Shown piece by piece: positions 1 to 5,453 of a stretch of 9,932 bases of DNA; the stretch's first letter is position 1; every line of letters starts with the position of its first letter. The stretch lies in NCBI GenBank assembly GCA_030637665.1, contig DAOWGA010000272.1:1-9932 (forward strand). The letters run 5' to 3'. The DNA comes from Lysobacterales bacterium. Lineage in GTDB: Bacteria; Pseudomonadota; Gammaproteobacteria; Xanthomonadales; SZUA-36. Made by a program: the position numbers and the translations under genes. A model generated the notes under the pieces. It saw only the letters and a program-made list of their open reading frames with translations. It made no database searches and was not told the DNA's origin.

Positions 1-234
1 ATTACGCTTGACAGCTTCCATCTTCGCAGAACTCAGGAACGCCGATATCTGCTGCGTACCGCTCGTCACCTCCCTCTTTTCAATCAGAGTTTGATAGGAA
101 GGCAGTGCAAAAGAAGTGATAATTGCGATAACGGCTATGACCACCATCAACTCGATAATAGTGAAGCCCTTGCTTGTGGAAAATTCCTTTTTCCCTTTCT
201 GTGGGTCCCTCCTGGTCTGTGCCGATGTTTTCAT
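1..234 (-). CDS. GspH/FimT-type minor pseudopilin, 3' part missing (off left edge)
   Basis: The reading frame starts at an ATG at 234 and is still open at position 1, giving the first 78 residues. It has a class III (prepilin) signal: a basic leader of 23 residues ending SKG, then FTIIELMVVIAVIAII, with the peptidase cut after Gly and the conserved Glu at mature position 5. The following ALPSYQTLIEKREVTSGTQQ and SSAKMEAVKRN resemble the GspH/FimT family, where an 'R/K-x-EAVKRN'-like helix follows the hydrophobic N-terminus. By family knowledge such proteins are minor pilins or pseudopilins that prime type IV pilus or type II secretion fibres in the inner membrane. The leader is longer than usual and there is no internal ATG to shorten it. 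A weak GGGGA lies upstream of the start. The family is clear. Pilus rather than T2SS is inferred from the neighbouring pilE. The remaining minor pilin genes would lie to the left, outside the window. Confidence 0.85.
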   Translation of the reverse strand, partial: MKTSAQTRRDPQKGKKEFSTSKGFTIIELMVVIAVIAIITSFALPSYQTLIEKREVTSGTQQISAFLSSAKMEAVKRN

Positions 235-410
235 TTCGGTCCCCAAGAGAATATGATTGGATGTACGATTAATAGTATAGAGGCGCTGAAAGGACAATGT
301 GCGCCGCGGCTGACCGCTTGTCGTTTTGTAAAAGCCGCCTGTCCGGAAACTGTACTTTTGGACGGCTTGATAGGGAAAAATCAGGTGACCTAATGGGGAC
401 ATACAGAAAA
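235..410. promoter_or_regulatory. Divergent pilin intergenic / 5' leader region
   Basis: This stretch must hold the promoters of both pilin genes. On the minus strand TATACT (274-279) is a plausible -10 for the FimT-type gene, but no good -35 is seen. On the plus strand I see only a weak pair, TTGTAA at 326-331 and TGTACT at 351-356, and no convincing sigma54 TGGC-N8-TGC element. A stem-loop candidate lies in the pilE leader: AAGCC (332-336) pairs with GGCTT (364-368) and GTCC (341-344) with GGAC (360-363), leaving a 4-nt bulge and a 15-nt loop. An AGGTGA sequence at 383-388 precedes the alternative pilE start. Confidence 0.4.
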
Positions 411-830
411 ATGAAGACATACAAAAAAAAGCGCTCGGGCTTTACCATCATTGAATTGATGATCGTCATTGTTATTGTGGCCATTCTCGTGAGCCTCGCC
501 TATCCTTCTTACGTACAGTACATCAGAAAGGCGAAAAGGGGTGAAGCACAGCAGTTGCTATTGAACTGGGCGATTAACCAGGAGATATGGCGTTCCAATA
601 ATATTTCATATAACGGTGTTACTGATACCACCAGTCCTGACTATATTATTCCTGGACATGATGACTATGACTTCACTCCAAGTAACGTCACAGCAGCAAG
701 CTATACACTCCAGGCTGCAGCGAAAAGCGGTAACGACCAGCAAAATGACGAAGCAAGGAATGGTACATCGTGTGCAACCATAACGCTTACCCAAAGGGGA
801 GAAAAGGACGACCCAGCCTGCTGGGATTGA
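411..830 (+). CDS. pilE: PilE-like type IV minor pilin
   Basis: The protein (139 aa from the ATG at 411) starts with the short basic leader MKTYKKKRSG, then FTIIELMIVIVIVAILVSLAYPSY, the type IV prepilin N-terminus with Glu at mature position 5 and a hydrophobic helix that acts as membrane anchor and filament core. The C-terminus has the PilE pattern: Cys121, then ATITLTQRGEKDDPA, then Cys137-Trp-Asp, which would form the disulphide-bounded D-region. Length fits PilE minor pilins (about 130-145 aa). The frame is open back to ATG 297. ATG 393 has AGGTGA four bases upstream and would give a 16-residue leader, whereas ATG 411 gives the usual 10-residue leader with a GGGGA about 11 bases upstream; I prefer 411 but 393 is possible. 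PilE usually shares an operon and direction with fimT-pilVWX-pilY1; here it points away from the FimT-like gene. The pilE call within type IVa pilins is fairly firm. Confidence 0.85.
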   Translation: MKTYKKKRSGFTIIELMIVIVIVAILVSLAYPSYVQYIRKAKRGEAQQLLLNWAINQEIWRSNNISYNGVTDTTSPDYIIPGHDDYDFTPSNVTAASYTLQAAAKSGNDQQNDEARNGTSCATITLTQRGEKDDPACWD

Positions 831-903
831 GTTCAAGGTCAGGAGGCACTGATTTCACCCCCCCGGTGATTTTCGCTACATTGTCCTGAACCAATGCGAA
901 CGC

Positions 904-2367
904 TTGGGTGACATTGACCCTGTGCCAGTGAAATCCGAGCGCAAATTGCCCTTGCTCAAAGCCAGCCAAATACAATTTCCCAGGGGGCTCAAAGCGCTGC
1001 TGGCAGGCATTGTCTTGCTCCCGTTCATTTATTCCGGCAACGATCAACTCAGTCAGCTGGAACAGGTCATGCAGCGCGGCAGCCTGACCATGCTCACGCG
1101 CAACGGCGCCAGCAGTTACTATCTGGGGTCCGAGGGCGACACCGGACCGGAATATGAACTGGTCAGGAACTTCAGTGACTACCTCGGTGTTGATCTTGAA
1201 ATAGAGGTTGCTGAGGCATTCAACCAGTTGTCCGTCCTGCTCGATAAGGGTAAGGGCGAGTTGATCGCGGCCAATCTCACCCGCACGCCGGAGCGCGAAC
1301 TGGTTTTCAATTTCGGCCCGGATTATCTGGACACTTCCACCATCGTGGTCTATCGCCGCGGCGAAGCCCGCCCGCAAGGCATGGCGGACCTGGAGGGGCG
1401 GAAAATAATGGTAATTGCCGGCTCGAGTTATGAAGAGGCGCTGGTCAAGGCGCACGAGCAACAGCCAGGTCTGGAATGGGAGTCGAGGAGTGATGTCGGC
1501 ATCGAGGCCCTCCTGCTGGCCGTGTCCGACGGTGCAATTGACATTACATTGATCGATTCCAATATCTATAGTCTCAACACACAGTTTTATCCGCGGGTCG
1601 CCACTGCGTTCAGCCTCGCGGGAACGATGCCCCACGCCTGGGCCTTCCCGTCCGGTGCCGATGACAGCCTGGTGCAAAAAGCCCGGGCTTTCATGTTGCA
1701 GGCCAGGAACAATGGCCAGCTGCAGGCGATCATTGAAACCTTTTACCAGCCAAGGCAGCGGCTGGACCGCGTTGGCATGTTCCAGTTTCTTGAACAGGTC
1801 AGGAAACGCCTGCCACCGCTGCTGCCCGTTTTCCAGGACGTTGCCAATGCACACGGGATGGATTGGCGCCTGCTGGCCGCCATCGGCTACCAGGAATCGC
1901 ACTGGAACCCCGAAGCAGCTTCGTACACGGGTGTGCGGGGCATCATGATGCTGACTCGGCGCACGGCCGCCCAACTGGGCCTGACTGACCGGCTGGACCC
2001 GGAACAGAGCATCGAGGGCGGTGCGCGCTATTTTCTGCAACTGCACAGCCGCATCCCCAAGCGCATCGAGGAACCGGACCGCACCTGGATGGCGCTTGCT
2101 GCCTACAACATGGGCATGAGCCACCTGGAAGATGCGCGGGTTCTTACGCAAAAGCGGGGCGGAAGTCCTGACTCATGGGATGACGTGAACAAAAACCTGG
2201 ATCTGCTTAGCCAGGAGAAGTGGTATCGCGATTTGCGTTTCGGCTATGCACGGGGGTTTGAGGCCAGGCAGTATGTGGAGAATATCCGAAGTTATTACGA
2301 TATTTTGATTTGGATGGAGACTCGGGAGCACCCGATGCTGGTGGCTCAGGCTCTGGCCCCTGAATGA
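904..2367 (+). CDS. mltF: Membrane-bound lytic murein transglycosylase F
   Basis: MltF cleaves the MurNAc-GlcNAc bond of peptidoglycan with formation of 1,6-anhydroMurNAc, acting at the periplasmic face of an envelope membrane. Residues about 30-44 are a hydrophobic anchor or signal segment with no lipobox. About 57-285 form a family 3 solute-binding (SBP_bac_3) module: RGSLTMLTRNGASSYYLG, GELIAANLTRTPER, then DITLIDSNIYS. About 305-470 form the SLT domain. The catalytic Glu is E331 in IGYQESHWNPEA, followed by the GVRGIMMLTRRTAAQLGL segment and the A400-Y-N motif. The length (487 aa) matches the family. The start is uncertain: TTG 904 is the first start codon after the in-frame stop at 850-852 and has no clear SD; GTG 922 or 928 would also keep the anchor. 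A perfect AGGAGG at 841-846 has no ATG, GTG or TTG at a useful distance. The gene lies 73 bp after pilE with no visible terminator between. Confidence 0.93.
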   Translation: MGDIDPVPVKSERKLPLLKASQIQFPRGLKALLAGIVLLPFIYSGNDQLSQLEQVMQRGSLTMLTRNGASSYYLGSEGDTGPEYELVRNFSDYLGVDLEIEVAEAFNQLSVLLDKGKGELIAANLTRTPERELVFNFGPDYLDTSTIVVYRRGEARPQGMADLEGRKIMVIAGSSYEEALVKAHEQQPGLEWESRSDVGIEALLLAVSDGAIDITLIDSNIYSLNTQFYPRVATAFSLAGTMPHAWAFPSGADDSLVQKARAFMLQARNNGQLQAIIETFYQPRQRLDRVGMFQFLEQVRKRLPPLLPVFQDVANAHGMDWRLLAAIGYQESHWNPEAASYTGVRGIMMLTRRTAAQLGLTDRLDPEQSIEGGARYFLQLHSRIPKRIEEPDRTWMALAAYNMGMSHLEDARVLTQKRGGSPDSWDDVNKNLDLLSQEKWYRDLRFGYARGFEARQYVENIRSYYDILIWMETREHPMLVAQALAPE

Positions 2368-2562
2368 CCTTTTGCTGACGACTGTTCTTTCTGGTGCTGT
2401 GCGGGCGTGCGGCAGGCACGATGCCCTGTAAGCCCGGTCCCGATCAGGCTGAAACATTTGCGAGGGGAGCCCGCAGGGCCGGATAAGAAAGGGTTGAGAA
2501 AGCCTACCCGGGGCGCTATATGCCCGCACTGCCTTCAATATACGTACTGAATAAAAAGATGG

Positions 2563-2586
2563 TCGCCCGCATGGCGGGCTCCTACA
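2563..2586 (-). repeat. REP-like 24-nt hairpin repeat, copy R1 (overlaps dnaQ stop)
   Basis: Read on the minus strand: head TGTAGGA, stem GCCCGC, loop CAT, stem GCGGGC, tail GA. Nucleotides 3-5 of the unit are the TAG stop codon of dnaQ (2584-2582). The hairpin sits between the convergent mltF and dnaQ 3' ends and could protect or terminate either transcript, although there is no U-tract. It resembles the REP elements of pseudomonads and other gammaproteobacteria in layout (TGTAGGAGC head followed by a G/C-rich palindrome). Confidence 0.85.
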
Positions 2587-3277
2587 GGTCTAGCCAGAGG
2601 CAGTGGCCGGATTTTTTGCGGATGGTTTGCAGGCGGGCTTCGTGTTGGGCTGCTTCTTCGTCGGTGGGCAACAGGACTTGTATGGGGGGGCGATCGGAAA
2701 CATTGAAAGCCTCTCCCGCCACATCTTGTGCCGATGCTTCGAAGCTCAGGACCAGGTCGCTCTGCCCGCCGGTCATGGCCAGGTAGACGTCTGCCAGTAT
2801 CTCGGCGTCGAGCAATGCGCCGTGTAGTTTACGGCTGCTGTTGTCAACCTCGTAGCGCCTGCACAGCGCGTCCAGGCTGTTGCGCTGACCCGGGTGCAGG
2901 TCGCGCGCCAGTTCCAGAGTATCCAGCACGCTGGCATGGCTTTCGATACGAAGGGGATTGCTTTGCAGGGAAAGTTCCATGTCCAGGAAGCCGATGTCGA
3001 AAGGAGCGTTGTGGATCAGCAATTCTGCACCTTCGATAAAAGCCAGGAACTCCGGGGCGATATCGGCAAACAGCGGTTTGTCCTGGAGGAACTCGCGGCT
3101 GATGCCGTGGACTTCGAGGGCGCCGTCTTCGATGTCCCTTTCGGGGTTGAGATACTGGTGAAAATGATTTCCGGTCAAGCGCCGGTCGATCAGCTCTACG
3201 GCGCCAATTTCGATGATGCGGTGGCCTTGTTGTGGGTCCAGGCCGGTGGTTTCGGTGTCTAGCACGACTTGTCGCAA
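2582..3277 (-). CDS. dnaQ: DNA polymerase III subunit epsilon (3'-5' proofreading exonuclease)
   Basis: Epsilon edits misincorporated bases within the Pol III core, bound to alpha and the beta clamp. All three exonuclease motifs are present: Exo I VLDTETTGLD (D7, E9), Exo II IHNAPFDIGFLD (D94), Exo III HGALLDAEILADVY (H152, D157), a DnaQ-type DEDDh enzyme. MTGGQSDLVL (residues 168-177) aligns with the E. coli clamp-binding region, so Q172-SDLV is the likely beta-clamp motif. The C-terminal LPTDEEAAQHEARL...KKSGHCLW is the alpha-binding tail found in true epsilon rather than a stray exonuclease. Length 231 aa versus 243 in E. coli. The start is a TTG at 3277, supported by AGGA eight bases upstream; there is no ATG or GTG nearby in frame. 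It follows rnhA in the same direction after 127 bp that carry three hairpin repeats. Its TAG stop lies inside a fourth copy. Confidence 0.95.
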   Translation of the reverse strand: MRQVVLDTETTGLDPQQGHRIIEIGAVELIDRRLTGNHFHQYLNPERDIEDGALEVHGISREFLQDKPLFADIAPEFLAFIEGAELLIHNAPFDIGFLDMELSLQSNPLRIESHASVLDTLELARDLHPGQRNSLDALCRRYEVDNSSRKLHGALLDAEILADVYLAMTGGQSDLVLSFEASAQDVAGEAFNVSDRPPIQVLLPTDEEAAQHEARLQTIRKKSGHCLWLDL

Positions 3278-3295
3278 TTTGAATTTCCTGTTGTT

Positions 3296-3319
3296 TCGCG
3301 GGCGAGGCCCGCTCTTACA
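3296..3319 (-). repeat. REP-like 24-nt hairpin repeat, copy R2
   Basis: Minus strand: head TGTAAGA (one change from the other copies), stem GCGGGC, loop CTC, stem GCCCGC, tail GA. It ends 18 bases before the dnaQ start, so its hairpin lies directly upstream of the dnaQ ribosome binding site. Confidence 0.8.
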
Positions 3320-3328
3320 TTTTTTCTT

Positions 3329-3352
3329 TCGCGGGCATGGCCCGCTCCTACA
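3329..3352 (-). repeat. REP-like 24-nt hairpin repeat, copy R3
   Basis: Minus strand: head TGTAGGA, stem GCGGGC, loop CAT, stem GCCCGC, tail GA. It is in direct orientation with R2, from which it is separated by only 9 A/T-rich bases. Confidence 0.85.
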
Positions 3353-3385
3353 GTGACATGGGCCGCTGTTGCAAATCTGTAGATG

Positions 3386-3409
3386 TCGGCCGCGTGGCGG
3401 CCTCCTACA
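3386..3409 (-). repeat. REP-like 24-nt hairpin repeat, copy R4 (overlaps rnhA stop)
   Basis: Minus strand: head TGTAGGA, stem GGCCGC, loop CAC, stem GCGGCC, tail GA. Nucleotides 3-5 of the unit are the TAG stop of rnhA (3407-3405), the same register as R1 at dnaQ. The stem sequence differs from the other copies but pairs perfectly. Confidence 0.8.
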
Positions 3410-3839
3410 GTGGGATGGCCAGGCGGGCGAGTTCGTCGGCGCGTTCGTTTTCGGGTACGCCGCTGTGGCCTTTAACCCACTTCCATTTTACATTGTGCGG
3501 TGCAATTGCCTTTTCCAGGCGCTGCCATAATTCGACGTTTTTTACCGGTTTTTTGGCGGCTGTTTTCCAGTCACGCTGTTTCCACTGCGCAAGCCACTCA
3601 GTCATTCCTTTCATCACATAAGTGGAGTCGGTATGGATGGTGATGTTACACGTTCGCTTCAAAGCCTCCAATGCCTGAATCACCGCCATCATCTCCATGC
3701 GGTTATTGGTGGTGGAGGCATCCCCACCGGACATCTCCCTGCGGTGGCCACGGTACATCAATACACTGCCCCAGCCACCCGGGCCGGGATTGCCACTGCA
3801 GGCACCGTCGGTATAAATTATTACGGTTCGATGAGGCAT
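3405..3839 (-). CDS. rnhA: Ribonuclease HI
   Basis: RNase HI degrades the RNA strand of RNA-DNA hybrids (R-loops, primers) in the cytoplasm, using two metal ions. The DEDD active site is complete: D11 in [19 protein letters not shown]49 in [12 protein letters not shown]71 in IHTDSTYV, and D135 in NERADELA. The metal-site His is H125 in [13 protein letters not shown]. The basic handle region is present ([15 protein letters not shown]). Length 144 aa from the ATG at 3839, slightly shorter than the 155 aa of E. coli at the C-terminus. The frame is open upstream to a TTG at 3884, but that would overlap the methyltransferase, and the ATG has a purine-rich leader (GAAGAGAAAGAA). It lies 16 bp after the methyltransferase stop, so the two are probably co-transcribed. 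In E. coli rnhA and dnaQ are divergent; here they are co-oriented. Confidence 0.95.
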   Translation of the reverse strand: MPHRTVIIYTDGACSGNPGPGGWGSVLMYRGHRREMSGGDASTTNNRMEMMAVIQALEALKRTCNITIHTDSTYVMKGMTEWLAQWKQRDWKTAAKKPVKNVELWQRLEKAIAPHNVKWKWVKGHSGVPENERADELARLAIPL

Positions 3840-3855
3840 TTCTTTCTCTTCTTTT

Positions 3856-4518
3856 CTAGCTGCCCATAGGTGCTGATTGTACAACGCCGGAGCGCCGTTG
3901 CCGGAATCGCAATGGAGTCATTTCCGGGCTGTCACGGTGCCGCGCCTGCAACAGGATGACATCTGCAAACGGTAAAGCAAGGCCAGCCGGCCCGGAATGC
4001 ATGAATACCGGCCGGCTCATGTTCAGCAAACCGGCGCCGGCAAAGCCCTGCATGGTCATATCCAGGCGGTCCAGTTCAAATTTTACTTTCAGTGGCGCCA
4101 GGCCCGGCAGCCTGCGAATTTTGCCCTGGGACCGGTAGCGCCAACCCAGGCGGTTGAGGCCCAGTACAATCAGCACACCATCCCTTGCCAGCACCCGCAC
4201 AGCTTCAGATAACTCGGCTTCTGTGCCATCGCTCAGAACATGGTGCAACACCACCATGCTGAACACCTTGTCCTGAAATGGGAGTTCCCCGGTATTGCAG
4301 CGAATGCGCTGTGCGGACCCGGGCTGACTGCCCTTGTTCAGGCTCAGCGAAACGCCGAAATTTTCCGCGGCACTGTGCAGATAAACCGGGTCAAACAAGG
4401 GTGCAGCGCCGTGATGAATTTCCAGCGTGTGACTAAAACGGCCGATCCTGACAGCACTCCTGAGCAGCCCCTGCGAAAGGCCTCGGAGGATATTTTGCCT
4501 GGACACCGAATCAGACAT
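3856..4518 (-). CDS. Class I SAM-dependent methyltransferase-like protein (YafS position)
   Basis: The 220-aa product has the second half of a Rossmann methyltransferase fold: a motif IV-like segment with [19 protein letters not shown] (residues about 78-96), then [20 protein letters not shown] (about 103-122), typical of the Methyltransf_11 group around beta4-beta5. The SAM-binding loop (motif I, DxGxG) is not recognisable; the matching place reads [11 protein letters not shown]. The gene sits between divergent gloB and rnhA, exactly where E. coli has the methyltransferase gene yafS, and related gammaproteobacterial proteins at this locus also have a poor motif I. The N-terminus is short. 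Start ATG 4518 has only a weak GGGAT upstream. The substrate is unknown, and cofactor binding needs confirming. Stop TAG at 3856-3858, 16 bp before rnhA. Confidence 0.75.
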   Translation of the reverse strand: MSDSVSRQNILRGLSQGLLRSAVRIGRFSHTLEIHHGAAPLFDPVYLHSAAENFGVSLSLNKGSQPGSAQRIRCNTGELPFQDKVFSMVVLHHVLSDGTEAELSEAVRVLARDGVLIVLGLNRLGWRYRSQGKIRRLPGLAPLKVKFELDRLDMTMQGFAGAGLLNMSRPVFMHSGPAGLALPFADVILLQARHRDSPEMTPLRFRQRRSGVVQSAPMGS

Positions 4519-4544
4519 CGATCGAGCTATCCCAATTGATAATT

Positions 4545-4553
4545 TGGTAGAAT
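4545..4553 (+). promoter_or_regulatory. Candidate extended -10 promoter of gloB
   Basis: TGG followed by TAGAAT (4548-4553) fits an extended -10 (TGn-TATAAT, one mismatch in the hexamer). No good -35 is seen 17 bp upstream. The predicted transcript start near 4560 leaves about 40 nt before the gloB ATG. The divergent methyltransferase gene must be read from the same 81-bp gap. Confidence 0.4.
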
Positions 4554-4599
4554 ACTTCGTTCACGAGACGGTGTATCCAAAAAATTGGAGCGTAATGAA

Positions 4600-5382
4600 A
4601 TGAACCACCATAAGGGGGTGATTGAAGTCACGGCCATTCCTGCCTTTTCAGACAATTATATCTGGCTGATCTCCACCGGTGGAACTTCCTGTGCCGTGGT
4701 CGATCCCGGCGATGCGCAACCGGTTGTCGACGTGTTAAACGAACATGGCCTTGACCTGGATTACATCCTGATCACCCACCACCACCCCGATCACATAGGT
4801 GGCATGCGGCGCCTGCAGAAATTGAGCGGCGCGGAGATCTATGGGCCGCATGATACTCGCATCCCGGGGCAGAACCGAATGTTCAACGAAGGGGAAACAG
4901 TCAGCCTGCCCAAACTGGGCCTCGAATTCGGGGTGCTGGAAGTGCCTGGCCATACGTCCACCCACATCGCATTTTACGGTCATGGCAGCCTGTTTTGCGG
5001 TGATACGCTGTTTAGCGTGGGCTGCGGCCGCCTGTTCGAGGGCAGCCCCGCGCAAATGCAGACCTCGCTGGACAAACTGGCCGCCCTGCCGCCGGAAACA
5101 AGCGTGTACTGTGCGCACGAATACACCCTGTCCAATTGCAAGTTTGCTCTCGCAGTGGAGCCGGACAATCCGGATCTTATCCGCCGGGCCCGGCAAGTCG
5201 AGCTTGCCAGGACCCAGGCTGAGCGCACAGTTCCGAGCAGGCTGGGCGAGGAAATAGCGGTCAACCCCTTTCTCAGGTGCAGGCAGGAAACCGTCGTTGC
5301 TGCCGCCCGGAAAAGACAGGCCGGAGTCGAAGCCGGGGCTGAAACCCTTGCCGTCATACGCGCATGGAAAGATTCTTTCTGA
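4600..5382 (+). CDS. gloB: Hydroxyacylglutathione hydrolase (glyoxalase II)
   Basis: GloB hydrolyses S-D-lactoylglutathione to D-lactate and glutathione, the second step of methylglyoxal detoxification in the cytoplasm. It is a metallo-beta-lactamase fold protein. The binuclear metal ligands are all visible: H60, H62, D64, H65 (ITHHHPDHIGG), H118 (VPGHTSTHIAF), D135 (LFCGDTLFSVGCGRLFEG) and H173 (VYCAHEYTLSN). The C-terminal glutathione-binding part is present, with the NCKFA lysine and VNPFLRCR near the end. Length 260 aa from ATG 4600 (E. coli 251). This ATG has GGAG nine bases upstream. The upstream in-frame TTG at 4585 overlaps that SD and is unlikely. It lies divergent from the methyltransferase gene and 71 bp upstream of mltD, the same set of genes as in E. 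coli. Confidence 0.96.
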   Translation: MNHHKGVIEVTAIPAFSDNYIWLISTGGTSCAVVDPGDAQPVVDVLNEHGLDLDYILITHHHPDHIGGMRRLQKLSGAEIYGPHDTRIPGQNRMFNEGETVSLPKLGLEFGVLEVPGHTSTHIAFYGHGSLFCGDTLFSVGCGRLFEGSPAQMQTSLDKLAALPPETSVYCAHEYTLSNCKFALAVEPDNPDLIRRARQVELARTQAERTVPSRLGEEIAVNPFLRCRQETVVAAARKRQAGVEAGAETLAVIRAWKDSF

Positions 5383-5393
5383 ACGGTAATTAC

Positions 5394-5421
5394 TTGACCC
5401 GCCGGGTGCAAACCGCATAAT
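5394..5421 (+). promoter_or_regulatory. Sigma70-type promoter of mltD
   Basis: TTGACC (5394-5399) is a 5/6 match to the -35 consensus and CATAAT (5416-5421) a 5/6 match to the -10, with a 16-bp spacer. The transcript would begin around 5428, giving a short leader before the GGGAG ribosome binding site (5444-5448) and the GTG start at 5454. It is the clearest promoter in the window. Confidence 0.7.
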
Positions 5422-5453
5422 AGCGGGCGAAAACAAACTATTCGGGAGTGTTT

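Noticed and set aside
91..393. 100-codon plus-strand frame over the FimT-type gene
   Set aside because: Antisense to a clear prepilin and without recognisable features.
787..2151. 454-codon open frame on the minus strand
   Set aside because: It lies wholly antisense to the well-supported mltF, has no recognisable domain and is the usual shadow of a GC-rich gene.
2368..2562. Small gene or sRNA between mltF and dnaQ
   Set aside because: Open frames there run into neighbouring genes in antisense or have no start signals; no promoter plus terminator pair is seen. Nothing is supported apart from repeat R1 at its edge.
3296..3409. Possible CRISPR array (regular short repeats)
   Set aside because: Spacing between units is uneven (9 and 33 bases), the units have variable stems, and one unit lies far away at 2563; there is no cas gene.
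4735..5436. 233-codon minus-strand open frame across gloB
   Set aside because: Antisense shadow of gloB; no ribosome binding site or family features.
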